Positions 46,060-56,950 of a stretch of DNA of 64,000 nucleotides are shown here, piece after piece. The first letter of the stretch is position 1, and each line of letters opens with the position of its first letter. A program made the position numbers and the translations under genes. The notes under the pieces were generated by a model. The model saw only the letters and a list, made by a program, of their open reading frames with translations. It was not told the origin of the DNA and did no database searches. Origin of the DNA: Endomychus coccineus (lineage: Eukaryota; Arthropoda; Insecta; Coleoptera; Endomychidae); contig OY294068.1 in NCBI GenBank assembly GCA_958510875.1, positions 175,491,411 to 175,555,410 of the forward strand. The letters are read 5' to 3'.

Positions 46060-48730
46060 GTGCCGGACAAGTTCTTACTAACTGATGGCACTGAAATCGA
46101 ATTGAAGGAAGCTGCCCATAAATTTAGTAATCATTTCTATGAACTCAATCATTCATTCAATTTTTTCTCTAAATGTAATCATCTCCCTTTAATACTACAC
46201 AAGCGTATAACCTCATCACTTTTTCTTATTTCATTAATTCCTGATGATGTGGCGTCATTGATGCGGAAAGTAGCAAAAAACATGCTCAAGGTTTCGATGG
46301 TATACCATAGTCTCTATTACTACATGTGGTAGATGTTTTAAAATATCCCTTATGCAATCTTGTAAATTTATCCTTTCGGCAAGGTGTGTTCCCTTCTATT
46401 CTGAAAAATTCAATTTTAATACCTGTTTATAAAAAGAATGAGCGTACCGATATGGCTGACTATAGACCAATTTGTCTTCTTTCAGTGTTTTCGAAAATTT
46501 TTGAAACTGCGTATTGCAAGATTCTGCAATCGTTCATGAAAAACCACAATATCATTTCTGAACAGCAATTTGGCTTTCAGTTGAGTCTCTCTACTCAGGA
46601 TGCAATATTAAGACTTCTTGAATTCATTTTGAATAGTTTTGAACTAAAGCAACATGCTGTAGGAATATTTTTTGATTTATCGCTGATTATTCTCTTTATG
46701 GTATCAGAGGTGTAACGTTGGATTGGATTGCATCCTACTAATCTGATCGTTCACTTCATGTTCTCATAAGAGGCAACTAATGTTGAATATAAATCGGACC
46801 ATAAGATAATAAAAATGGGAGTACCTCAAGGTAGCACAGTAGGACCTATTTTATTTTTATCGTTTAATAACGATTTACCTCTTCACCTTCAAAAATACTG
46901 TTTAACTGAATTTGTCGATGATACTTCCGCTGTAACAAGTGATAACAACTTGAATAATCTCTCACCTAAAATAATTATGTGTCTAGATACGATGCAAGCT
47001 TATTGTTTCGACAACAGGTTGATTCTAAATCCTCTTAAAACTGAATGTGTACTATTTTCAGCTAGTGAAATCAACTTTAGCATTTTGGTTTGAATAAATC
47101 AAAAAAATATTCAACCTTCTAAGTGTATTAAATTTATCGGCTTAAATATCGACAATCACTTAAAATGGAACAACCATGCTGAGTTTTTAAACAGGAAGCT
47201 ATCTACCGCATGTTAGGTTACATGGCAACTTAGACAATATGTCAGTCTTGCCACATTAAAAGTTTATTACTTTAGACATATACAGTCTATATTGAACTAT
47301 GGCATTATTTGTTGGGGTAACTCACCTAATGCTTGATATTTATTTGTTGTAGAAAAGAAAATAATCAGAACTATGCTTCATAAAAAACCTTTTGATTCTT
47401 GTACAAGTCTTTTTAAATATTTAAATATATTGACAATACCATCTTTATATATATTATCTTCTTTAACTTACATAAGATCATATTCAGTGGCGGAACTACA
47501 ATGCGCGGGACCCCGCAACGCGGCGGAGCCCAGAGCTATAGGGGCCCAAATGCATCATGAAAAGAGTGAAACATTCTCGAAACTGATAACCGACTTTACC
47601 AGCAAGCGCAAAAAAAAACAAACAGTTCTAATACAAAACATTTTAAAACCCTTAGCAAGTATTGCAACCTCCCACATATGTTTGTCATTACTTTGTTTTG
47701 ACGCACTGACTCGGCTGCCTGAAAACAAAGAAAAAGGCCCCTCTCTGACACTCTTCAGAGCACTTGTCGAAAATTGTTTGGGTAGGTTGATTAGTGACAG
47801 TGTTACGTCGCTAATTAACACCAGTATATATTATTTTATATTATTTAATTATGTATGTACTTCCAAATTTTACAACCGTCTCGTCACCGTCTCGTCCCCT
47901 CCGGTAGGTACGTTCATTTGTTTCATGTTTTCAGAACTATACAAACCCAAATATTTATTATTTATGATACCTCTCCAGATGTTATTTATGACCATTTCTT
48001 GGCGCATCGACAATTAGGGTTTTTCCATTTGAAGTATTTGAACCTTTCTTCTTCCACATTCATCAGTAATGCATGTTTTTCACCACTTCCTTCCTGTCAC
48101 CAATAAGAACCTACCAATTTGTAAACTCCACCCTCTTCTACTTTTCTATTAGATTTTAAGTTTGTTAATTTTAAGATACCTATATCTTGTGAATGTGTGG
48201 GTAACAAAAATTTGCATTCAACTCGAATTCGTTACAAAATATTAAATAAATATTAAGTGTGAACTGTGAAAGTAGGTAAGTTATATTTTCAGCTTTATTT
48301 TTTAATTCAAATATGGAAATAAAAGATGTGATTAGAGATTTTGCAAATTTGAAATCCAGGAGGAAGGATTTTAAATTTTAAATATATTTTCTTTTGTTAA
48401 TTTTTAATTGTTAATAATGCGATTTTGTTCCTTTTTGTTATTTTTTAATAAAAATATCTATAAAAATTTGTGTGTCTTTTGTAGTAGAGGCTCGAATAAT
48501 ATTTTGCGGGGGGGCCAAAAAATTGAAGTTCCGCCACTGATCATGTTTAAGTAATTCTAATACTTATTCAAATAGAAGCATTGATTATAATTTAAGAGAT
48601 AAAGATAAAATCTTACTTCCTCATCACAATTTATTCATTACAAGTAATAGTCACTCAATTATGCCATTTAAATTGTACAATCATTTGTCAGTTTCTGTTA
48701 GATCTATTTCTGACATAAAACTATTCTAAC
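46060..48730 (+). pseudogene. Jockey-like reverse transcriptase, decayed and interrupted
   Basis: Segments in several frames give, in order: KEAAHKFSNHFYEL, SFRQGVFPSILKNSILIPVY and DYRPICLLSVFSKIFE (46,326-46,715). After a deleted stretch around FDLS come MGVPQGSTVGPILFLSFNND and FVDDTSAV (46,815-47,093; the catalytic box is VDD). The thumb follows, and then LHKKPFDSCTSLFKYLNI up to the hAT insertion. After the insertion the C-terminus continues as NRSIDYNLRDKDKILLPHHN to a TAA near 48,729. Motif order and sequence are those of jockey-type elements and close to, but distinct from, the element at 6.8-8.3 kb. Confidence 0.85.
47485..48539. mobile_element. hAT-type non-autonomous element with 8-bp target duplications
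   Basis: The left end is CAGTGGCGGAACTACAATG, and the right end is the inverse of CAGTGGCGGAACTTCAAT. The 8-bp flanks are ATCATATT (47,477-47,484) and ATCATGTT (48,540-48,547), one mismatch apart. Eight-base duplications with CAGTGGCG ends fit the hAT superfamily. The 1,055-bp interior has frames of 88 to 214 codons in both strands, but the longest runs in from the retroelement and none shows a transposase motif. Adjacent to both ends is a G+C-rich segment containing GGGGCCC or GGGGGGGCC, an extended imperfect terminal repeat. Confidence 0.9.
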
Positions 48731-49004
48731 GTAAAATCAAGGGAGAACTGTTAAAACATTCCTTTTACACGGTAAACAAATTTCTTAATTCTAAGTCTTT
48801 ATTTACGTAGATATATCTATATTTATTTGTCTTCACTTTTATATGTCTTAAATTTAACATCGTGTTCTGACGTTTGCTCAAAAAATGTTGTTTTGTCAAT
48901 TTTTTATAATAGCAATAAAGAAATATTTATTTATTTATTTATTCATTCAGTGAACAGTAGGTATTCACAATTCTGGAAATATACCTAAGAAGGTCTTTGA
49001 CTTA

Positions 49005-49490
49005 TTCACTAGCAGATTTTGGCGTAGATCTGTTCACTGTCAAACGCCATGGTTGCGGGAGCAGTAATAGTTAACAAGATGAATAATGGATATGCAATCA
49101 TCCGGTACTAATTATAGATCTGGATGTTCATAATGCCATCGGATGCCACGATGCGGTGAAGAAACAGATCGTGAACTTGTCAGAACCCAAATAGTGAAAC
49201 TTATATTTGTAGTTATATTTATACCAACGTTGATAGAGCTATTTCACGAATCAGGTAACTGTAAAGATTTATATTTCCTTTCTAGTTTTCGCCCCACGAA
49301 TAATTCACTACAAATGAATTATATGAAACAGTTTTCACGAAGGCGCTCAAACTGCACCACAATTGGAGCCTTTTACGGTTTTATGTAAATTTTATTCTTA
49401 CTACGTTATTTTGTGTGCTCCGCGCGAGATTGAATCGTTTTCAGATTTATGTGATAACTTTAAAATACCTAATTTGATTGTGAGTAGTGA
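49005..49490 (+). repeat. Repeat C, copy 2
   Basis: Shares with copy 3 the run GATGCCACGATGCGG, AACCCAAATAGTGAAACTTA, AATAATTCACTACAAATGAA and TTATGTGATAACTTT. A short peptide, NNSLQMNYMKQF then RRSNCTT, is preserved in both copies, which hints at a coding exon. The region precedes the recombinase gene start at 50,484. Confidence 0.75.
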
Positions 49491-50483
49491 ATACTTTTCC
49501 AATTTAAAATGAGGTGAAGGTTCACATTAGTCATCTGGTCATATCGTTCTTACTCACTGTCACTCATTTCAGGAACAAAGAAGTGAAATGTGTAAATTAT
49601 TTGCTCTTTTCTTCTACATGACACACCGCCCTGGCATAAACATGCAAACGGAGCATCATTTCTGTTGTTTTCGAAAGTGGTAAACACCAGAAATAAATAT
49701 AATGTTGTTGGACATGCTTCGTTAAACTAACCTACTTAATTCATCTCTTTGTTTGGTTGATTCTTAGAACAACGGAATTGCCAAACTCAACATTATGTTA
49801 TACATGAAGCTAATAGAGTTAATTTGACATATTTCTTGCAGAGTGAAGGGTATACATGTTCGCCGTTCCGTACTACCAATGGAATGTCCTATTGCACTAT
49901 AACAGAAGATTTAGTGTGATAAAATTGTAGTAGTACAAGGATATAGTGATCATTTGAGATCGTGGAGCAGCAATTTCTCATACAGGGATGAAAAGCATCT
50001 CTACTTTATATTTAAACATATCATATACCGTAATTGGTCGATTTAACGTATTTCGAGATCGTGTTATCTTAGAAATTCTATTAAGGAAGTGAAGAACATA
50101 AGTAGGTATGCAGTACCGCTTCTACGTCACTGATATCGCATGATTTTCTGAAAGAGGCTCTTGACATTCTTGATTGGTTGTGGACGCGTCCCTCATTACA
50201 ACTTCCATGCAGAAGCCCGCTACGAATGGAAGTAATAATATTATTCCAGAAAGCGTGCGGATAAATGTACATACTTCCAATGCATTAGTAATTGAATAGC
50301 TATTTATACCACTAGTAACTCCGCTTTGCATCGTGTTTTATGGAAAGTTTCATTCTCATTTTTGTTTGTTTCAATGGAAAAGACAATGCAATAATCGTGA
50401 TCTAAGAGGTACCATGGAGAAGCGACAATGTCAAGACGTATTTGTCAAAATATTCACTTAAATACTTAATTTTGTTTTCAAAA
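49491..50483. other. No gene recognised
   Basis: AT-rich spacer between repeat C copy 2 and the recombinase start. The minus-strand frames at 50,081-50,331 have no motif. Confidence 0.45.
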
Positions 50484-51725
50484 ATGAGCGAATCTGAACA
50501 GTCTCTACCATCAGAAGTTGAAAAAGTTGCGAAAGCTGTAGTAGTAAATTTGCTGCCAAGTTAGTAAATAATAATCTGCTTATGTTTTGCTAAGCAAAAT
50601 TTGGCACTAGTGCAAAAAGGAACTCATTTTAGTACTCAGTGTTGAAATGAATTCCTTTTAGCACTCAGTATTAAAATGTACCACTTTATACAATAACAAT
50701 CAGTGTCGAAAAGATTACTTTCGTAACTGAATTACAAAAATTTTCTTTTCACACACTAGTTCCTGAGTATCATGTACATCATGTTGCTAGATGGAAGTGT
50801 TTTAGGCACACTATGTGAAAATTGGAAGGAAGGGAGGGTCGAGTTAGGCAATATGTCGAGTGCCTAAATATTATTTTAGCAACGTGCTACTGCTGCTTTT
50901 TTTTTCTACAATCGCCAAATCTTCCAAATAAATAGTAAATATGAAATAACATATCTTATAATGCTGACGTTTTCAAACTGCTTAGAAACAATAATTTGAG
51001 AGGAACTATCGGAAATTTCGTCCCGAATCGTCCGTATCAATTCCAAAAATGATTCCGGCAAAAGCCGCCATGAACACGCTTATACCAGAGAAATCAGAAT
51101 CAGCGTATGAAGCAACTTACAAGAGACTTGAAACCTGTTGCAAGTGGAGAGAAGTGGTTAATGTCTCAGAAAAGGTAGTTCTGGCCTATTTTTCTCAATC
51201 TTTGAAGATTTGGAAAGCATCGACTTTATATAGTAATTATCTATGCTTTGAACAATAATTCACGTGGAGAGGAACATACATCAGTAAATATGATGATGTC
51301 AATACATTCCTAAAGAGATAGTCCGAAACTTACAGGTCTGAAAAATCAAGAATATTTACGAGACAGGAAATAGAAAGGTCCAAGAAAGGAGCCGATGATT
51401 GGAGTTACTCAATGATGGAAGTATAATGATTCACGAGGCAGGAAATTGAAAGGTCCAAGAAGGAAGCCGATGATTGGAGTTACTCAATGATGAAAGTATA
51501 ATGGAACGTAGAACTATTTTTCATCGCATTTACTAATGTCATCCATATTTCAGATAGTTTTCATTGTAGGTTTGTCGGGTCTTGTAGGAAAGGAGAACTC
51601 ACGTTTTTGCGATCGGAAGATGTTGAAGACGTTTCATCCTTTATAAAAATGAATACTCCAAACACAATAAGAGAAGGCAGTTTTGGAGTATTAATATTCA
51701 TTATAAGTTCCAAGAAAGAGTGATT
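50484..51725 (+). pseudogene. Tyrosine recombinase gene (Crypton-like), N-terminal half with duplicated exon
   Basis: The ATG at 50,484 starts MSESEQSLPSEVEKVAKAVV and ends at a stop after NLLPS. The coding region resumes at 51,049 with TLIPEKSESAYEATYKRLET, SEKVVLAYFSQSLKIWKAST and a stop at 51,256; this is the SAM-like core-binding domain. Next, FTRQEIERSKKGADDWSYSM is encoded twice (51,358-51,427 and 51,431-51,502). A plausible intron (donor GTATAA near 51,498, acceptor TTTCAG at 51,553) precedes the first-arginine box, VGSCRKGELTFLRSEDVEDV, at 51,575-51,635. That box is one base out of frame with the residues before it. The frame then ends at 51,720. The HxxR and tyrosine parts are missing. 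Confidence 0.72.
51358..51502 (+). repeat. Tandem duplication of about 72 bp within the recombinase gene
   Basis: Two adjacent copies of ACGAG-CAGGAAAT-GAAAGGT through CAATGATG-AAGTATAATG, nearly identical. Each encodes the same 23-residue block, so one exon has been doubled. Confidence 0.9.
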
Positions 51726-51749
51726 CCGAAATATCTTCTGATATAGAAA

Positions 51750-52095
51750 ATGCAGCAAAAGCCGCCATGAATACGCTTATACCGAAGAAAAAGAAGAATC
51801 AGGATATGAAGCAATATACAAGAAATTTGAAACCTGATGCAAGTAGAGATAAGTGATTAATGTATCAGAAAAGGTAGTTCTGGCCTTTTTTTCTCAACAT
51901 TTGAAGATTTGGAAAGTATCGATTTCATATACTAATTATTCACGCTTTGAACAATAATTCTCGTGGAAAGGAATACAAACATCAGTAAATATGAGCTGGT
52001 TTTAATTGCAGGTTTGTCGGGGTCTTGTAGGAAAGAACAGCTCGCGTTTTTGCGATTGGAAGATGTTGAAGATGTTCCATCTTTCTTAAAATAAA
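51750..52095 (+). pseudogene. Second recombinase block, tandem to the first
   Basis: The stretch repeats the content of 51,049-51,260 (GCCGCCATGAATACGCTTAT onward). It then goes straight to an in-frame arginine box, LVLIAGLSGSCRKEQLAFLR followed by LEDVEDVPSFLK, and a stop near 52,091. The duplicated exon and the intron are missing here. The two blocks are about 720 bp apart and clearly homologous, so the locus arose by tandem duplication or by two nested insertions. Confidence 0.75.
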
Positions 52096-52554
52096 TATTT
52101 CAAACTTGAAAACGAAATTTCTAGACTCTTCACAACAACAGGAGGCAGTTTTGTTGTAATAAATTTCATCACAAATCTTTAAAAAGTACACTAGCTTGCG
52201 TCCGCTTCATCAGCATAGATTTTTCGTATAGTAAAGTAATTCTAGATGGTCTTGTCATAAGCATAAATACTATAGGTGCCATGCCATAGCGGTATCATAT
52301 AGTTTACATTATGAATAGGATGAAATATTAATTATAAATATTGCAGTTTATTACAATTAGATTCCGGAATGTTCATACTGTAAATGTTTATCATTTTCAA
52401 TTGAATGAAATCACTACTGCACACAGAATTATACGTTGTAAATTTAATTTCCCTTTTTGTAACAACATAATTTTGTAATTTGAAAAATTGAACGATCATT
52501 ATTTATAAGCAATGAAGTATTATGAATCTATGATATCAATTAATTTAAATTGAT
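52096..52554. other. No gene recognised
   Basis: AT-rich spacer between the recombinase blocks and repeat C copy 3. Confidence 0.5.
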
Positions 52555-53085
52555 CCATAAGACAAAGTAATCAAGGTATGCAATTATGAAGAATCGCTAC
52601 CGCTTGTCTGGAACTTCAGTTTAACAAGATGAATAATAATTGAAAAGTATGAAGTAATCATTGTATAATTGTTTAATTGTAATACACATCCTGATTGAAA
52701 TTAATCAACCTATGAAGTTTATGTTGCTAATTATAAAGCTGGATATTTATAATCTCGTTGTATCCTATAGGGTGATAAACGGATGTCACGATGCGGCGGA
52801 GAAGAAGATCGTAAACTCGTCGGAACCCAAATAGTGAAACTTATATGAGATGACTGAAACATTTTATATTTTCTGTCTAGGTTTTTGCTCCAAGAATAAT
52901 TCACTACAAATGAATTATATGAAACAGTTTCCACAAAGACGCTCAAACTGTACCACAGTCGGAGCTAATAAGCCTTCTACGGTTTACGTCAATTTTGTTC
53001 TTAATGCGTTATTTTGTTTGCTTCGCTCGTAATTCATTCGCTTCCAGATTCATGTGATAACTTTGAAATACCCAGAGAATACGAG
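52555..53085 (+). repeat. Repeat C, copy 3, the longest copy
   Basis: It combines the left part seen in copy 1 (GTAATCAAGGTATGCAATTA) and the right part seen in copy 2 (AATAATTCACTACAAATGAA, TTCATGTGATAACTTTGAAA), so it joins the two into one unit of about 530 bp. The NNSLQMNYMKQF peptide is again open. No recombinase follows here; a microsatellite does. Confidence 0.75.
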
Positions 53086-53146
53086 AAAATAATAATAAAT
53101 TCCGGACGTTTCCATTTAGTACCCGGAATAAGAATATTAAAGATGT

Positions 53147-53392
53147 TAACACAGACACAGACACACACACAGGCCCATACACATACACACAAACATACGT
53201 ATGTATATGATACGCATACACATACACATACACACACATACACATACACATACACAGATACAGACAGAAACACAGACACACACACCGACACAGACACAGA
53301 CACATACACCGACACAAACACAGAAAGAGACACAGACACATACACAGACAGGCACACGCACGTACGCAGACATACACCTGCACACACACCCC
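53147..53392 (+). repeat. CA-rich microsatellite, ACACAGAC-type
   Basis: About 245 bp of imperfect ACAC and CAGACA units. It keeps frames open on both strands, giving repetitive Thr/His or Val/Cys chance peptides that are not genes. Confidence 0.95.
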
Positions 53393-53399
53393 TTTGAAA

Positions 53400-54369
53400 C
53401 ATGGGTGCTTCCGGCTTATCTCTATGGATCTAAACATGAGAAATCACTGGTGTGTGGCTTGTACAGGAATAAATGAAGATGCGCAACATGCTTTCTTCGT
53501 ATGCCCTTGCTTTTAAACAGCTCGCAGTACTTAGAAAACGGTCAAGGGGAAGCATTTACTGCCTGAGAATAAGAGGAGCAAGAAGAAGAAGAGTAAGAAA
53601 AGCTGAGCACACAGACGTAAAGTAATCAACAACACTGACAATGAGGCTAGATACTCATATTTGTGAAGAAATGTCTAACGACGGTTTGACGAAGATGAAA
53701 TGGAAGCAGATGGTAGAGAGATATGGTTCTCTATGGGTATTGGTTGCACATCATGTGACTGCTTGGTGTCATCAGAACTGACCCCAGCCTCACACAACCT
53801 GACTTCCGACAGGAATGCGTGAATTAATTTTTTACAACCATTTCTAAAAAGAAAAACACACAATATTTGATGTCGCTTGTATAGAGATGAAGTGTGTATG
53901 TGGAGATGTAGAGGGATGTCTTTAAAAAGTGTGTGGGATTCACATGACTGATATATTGTCAAAAACTGATGAATAAGATATATGACTACTTTCTGTGGAA
54001 TGAAAATGAGTAGGCAATGTAAACACAGCCGTTTCTAAAAACATCTCGCCTATAAATTAAATTTATCTATGAATTGAAAGCAACTATGCTATAGAAATAG
54101 AAACAGATAATCAGCAAAGTTGGAAGACTTCAGCAAATAGCGTTGGATAATGGTTGAGACAAATCTTCGAACAGTACCTTAATTTCTAAGCAAATAAGAG
54201 CCACTACCTTGAAATAGTTGAATAGAATTCGAAAGTTTCAGTTGTCATGCTTGAGTAATCAATTATTTTCATAATTTGTTTTCTAAATATGCCATACAAT
54301 CAGTTATAGATCTGAGCCCGAGCCAAAATACCGTTGAAGCAACATCTTCGATAAAGTTTCTGACTTCGA
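53400..54369. other. No gene recognised
   Basis: Frames such as 53,675-53,962 (minus) have no motif. Nothing else was identified. Confidence 0.5.
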
Positions 54370-54663
54370 CAAATCGGGATCTACAAAATCGATTGTGAGT
54401 TGTGTTTAAAATGCTACGTGGGTCTAGCTAGAAGGAACATTTTAATTCGGTATAAGGAACATTTTGCATATGTTGAGAAAAATTATATTGAAAAATCAAC
54501 GTTAGCCGATTACATTCTGAATACAGGTTACACCATTTATCAAGAAAGTTTTCCGCTTTTAAAACATAGTACAGACAAATATCTAAGTAATTTAGAAGGG
54601 ATGGGAATGTATAAGCGAATAAGTAATTTATTAATTTCTGAAAAACCGATTAATAAGACTTAG
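54370..54663 (+). pseudogene. Penelope-like element, GIY-YIG endonuclease fragment
   Basis: The frame is open from about 54,370 (QIGIYKIDCELCLKCYVGL) through RNILIRYKEHFAYVEKNYIE, STLADYILNTGYTIYQES and KYLSNLEGMGMYKR to a TAG at 54,661. This is the GIY-YIG module that follows the RT in Penelope-like proteins: the IY and YVG pair, the R-x3-R-x-KEH helix and the H-type end of the core (here G-Y-T-I). The RT is absent. The family uses this nuclease for target cleavage. Confidence 0.8.
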
Positions 54664-56790
54664 GCTTAAAAAATGATTCAATAAAACACATTTTTTTAAA
54701 GCACAAATGCAATTCCGAATGAGCGCCAAAAACAATGTGGTAACATTTTTTCGAATTGTCTCCCAAAATTCAATGCTTCGAACCGCATCTCAATCCATGA
54801 TGCCCGAAGAAAAACCGAGGTTTTGGCAAATTTTGGTCTATATTGGCTCGACTATGATAAGACCATTTGAATATAATATGGAATCAAAGTCGAGGCTATG
54901 CTCTATTTTTTCAAAGGACAATCGAACTGAATTTGCAATCACCAATGACAAATTTAACTTACCCTATTTGTTCCATTCAGTAGTAGAATAAATAAGTTTA
55001 GATATAGGTGTGTTATTCTATAGTATGGAGATGAAACTTACCCAAACGCAGGTTTTCTTAGATTATTCCTTAATGAAACATCTGGAATAAAATTGACAAG
55101 AATGAGTTTATTTCCAATTCGAAATTATACACTTCTCAACTAATTTCTCATTTTTATTTCCAAAGAACAAAAATTGTACTGTCCCTTCTCATTATACATA
55201 ATTACTTCCAACTATTTTTAATTGAAATGATCTAAGTCAGGAGTTATCAAACTCCTCTTTAAACTTGGAATACATTTCATTTGAATTTGGTGTTTCACCA
55301 AATTTTGAGAAAATGTGTGCAAGTTCTCAATACCGCGTATGATATAACATCAGCAGGACTTCCATTTTCAACATAGAAGTCAAGATGTTCAGATATAGCT
55401 CATTTGATTGGCATCATGAGTGTAACATATTTAGATCCTCCTGAAATAAAATCATCTGATATAGATCTGATGCATATGTAGAGCTTCATATCGTCCACAT
55501 CAAGCACACATTCCCCCCTGAATAACACTAATGAAGGTATAAACAGCAGATTGCTCAATAACATGTCTTGCAGACCACCAGAAGTCACCTCGGAGTTATC
55601 AGACTCGAAGTCAACAATCTCCACAAACAAAGAGGAACAAAATCTCAGGTTTGGAGAAAGCCTAATGTATGAAGCTTCCTGATTAGTACGTAATAGTCAA
55701 CAGGTTAGTTACCGTTGAACTTTGCACAAAGATCCAGTTGAATGTGAAAAATTGGTTTTAAATCAGGTCATGGATGGCGACTCAAACAATTTTGAAATAC
55801 TGCAGGGCTAAAGATTTGTACTTAAGGAAATTGGTTCACCCTTTTATAAGATGGAAGAGCATACGTCAAGAAAAAACCGGTTATCAGAACAAGTTTGGAA
55901 TTGGCATTAGAGGATTCATCAGTAAAGACAACCAGTTCCTCACAAAAAATCCTAGAATGTTATCTGGGGAGGAGGTGAGGCTGGGCTTCAGTTTTCTGGC
56001 AGCTGGTCGCAGAATGAATTCAGTTAGTTGACGACGGAATATAACAGTGAAAGACCTTTCTAGGCTAATAGGGGTTGCGCTTGTCCCATAAGCGACATTA
56101 GCACTTGCTAAAAACCAATAAATTGGAAATCTACAAAGGTCAGTATATTTTTCTATAAACCAGTAGGAACACAAACAGGAACTATCCTCCCTCAGTGATA
56201 TTTACCATTCAAATATTCTACTGACATTTGTGGAAATAAATAAAACATATGTACCAAAATAAATTCAGTCCATATAAGGCACAGCAACTCACAATTTGAT
56301 AAACTTAAGCATTATGTTCCCGTTGATTTATTTGATATACATCTGAGATTAAACATGTTAATCAGCAAATATTCAAGAATGTGAGTTAATAATGAAACAA
56401 CTAATTCTGAAGAAGGTCTCACCCATTTGTCATAAGAATGAATTGGAGGCTAAAAAAATGAGAGATTTGTCTGAGAGAGATACAAAACCGTTCTTGTGTT
56501 AAAAGAGAATTTACAAGAGCATGAAATATATAATACCATTGATATCTTCTTGTATTCATAAGGATATGGAAGCGACATGATTTCATATAAGTTTCCACAG
56601 CCAGGAGGCAATTTAACTTGATACATCTGTTTGAATGATCACGTCCAACAAGCTTCTTTACGTTGTTATAAACTTATGCATTGTATTAGAAAGTTCGCCT
56701 GACAAATAAATATCATGCACTCTCAACTTCAACGTGCCTCAGTCCTATTCAGATGGTGCCCTCAGTTCTATTCAGATGGTGCGTGATGTA
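54664..56790. other. No gene recognised
   Basis: Frames at 54,707-54,991 and 55,774-56,031 have 85 to 94 codons and no motif. No RNA gene or terminal repeat was seen. Confidence 0.5.
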
Positions 56791-56794
56791 ACGC

Positions 56795-56950
56795 AGGTTA
56801 GAATAGTATATTCTGTAACAAGGTTAGAATGAAAATTCGATGCGAGTGGAAAGTTCCGAGCGCGAGCCGAAGGCATGCGTGAGGAACCACGAGCATCACG
56901 AATTTTTATTCCAACCGAGTAGCAGACTATACTTTCTCCACGATCAAAGA
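56795..56950. repeat. Imperfect hairpin repeat, about 155 bp
   Basis: The left arm has GTATATTCTG, GGTTAGAATGAAAATTCG and GTGG. The inverse appears on the right as CGAATTTTTATTCCAACCGA and CAGACTATAC. The centre is GC-rich (CCGAGCGCGAGCCGAAGGC). Non-coding. Confidence 0.7.

Larger units (their letters stand above)
46010..48950 (+). mobile_element. Non-LTR retrotransposon, split by a hAT-type element
   Basis: Coding blocks on the plus strand run from the pre-RT linker (46,060) to the C-terminus near 48,730. They are followed by a 3' untranslated region and a TTTA-type tail at about 48,915-48,945. A 1,055-bp hAT-type element is inserted at 47,485-48,539. The retroelement reading frame on the two sides joins exactly when the insertion and one target duplication are discounted, which proves the order of events. 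Confidence 0.88.

Noticed and set aside
47373..48017. 214-codon frame considered as one gene
   Set aside because: It joins the end of a retrotransposon frame to the interior of the hAT-type insertion; the join is accidental.
53009..53476. Long open frames on both strands, 79 to 142 codons
   Set aside because: They run through the CA-rich microsatellite and give repetitive Thr/His or Val/Cys peptides in every frame.
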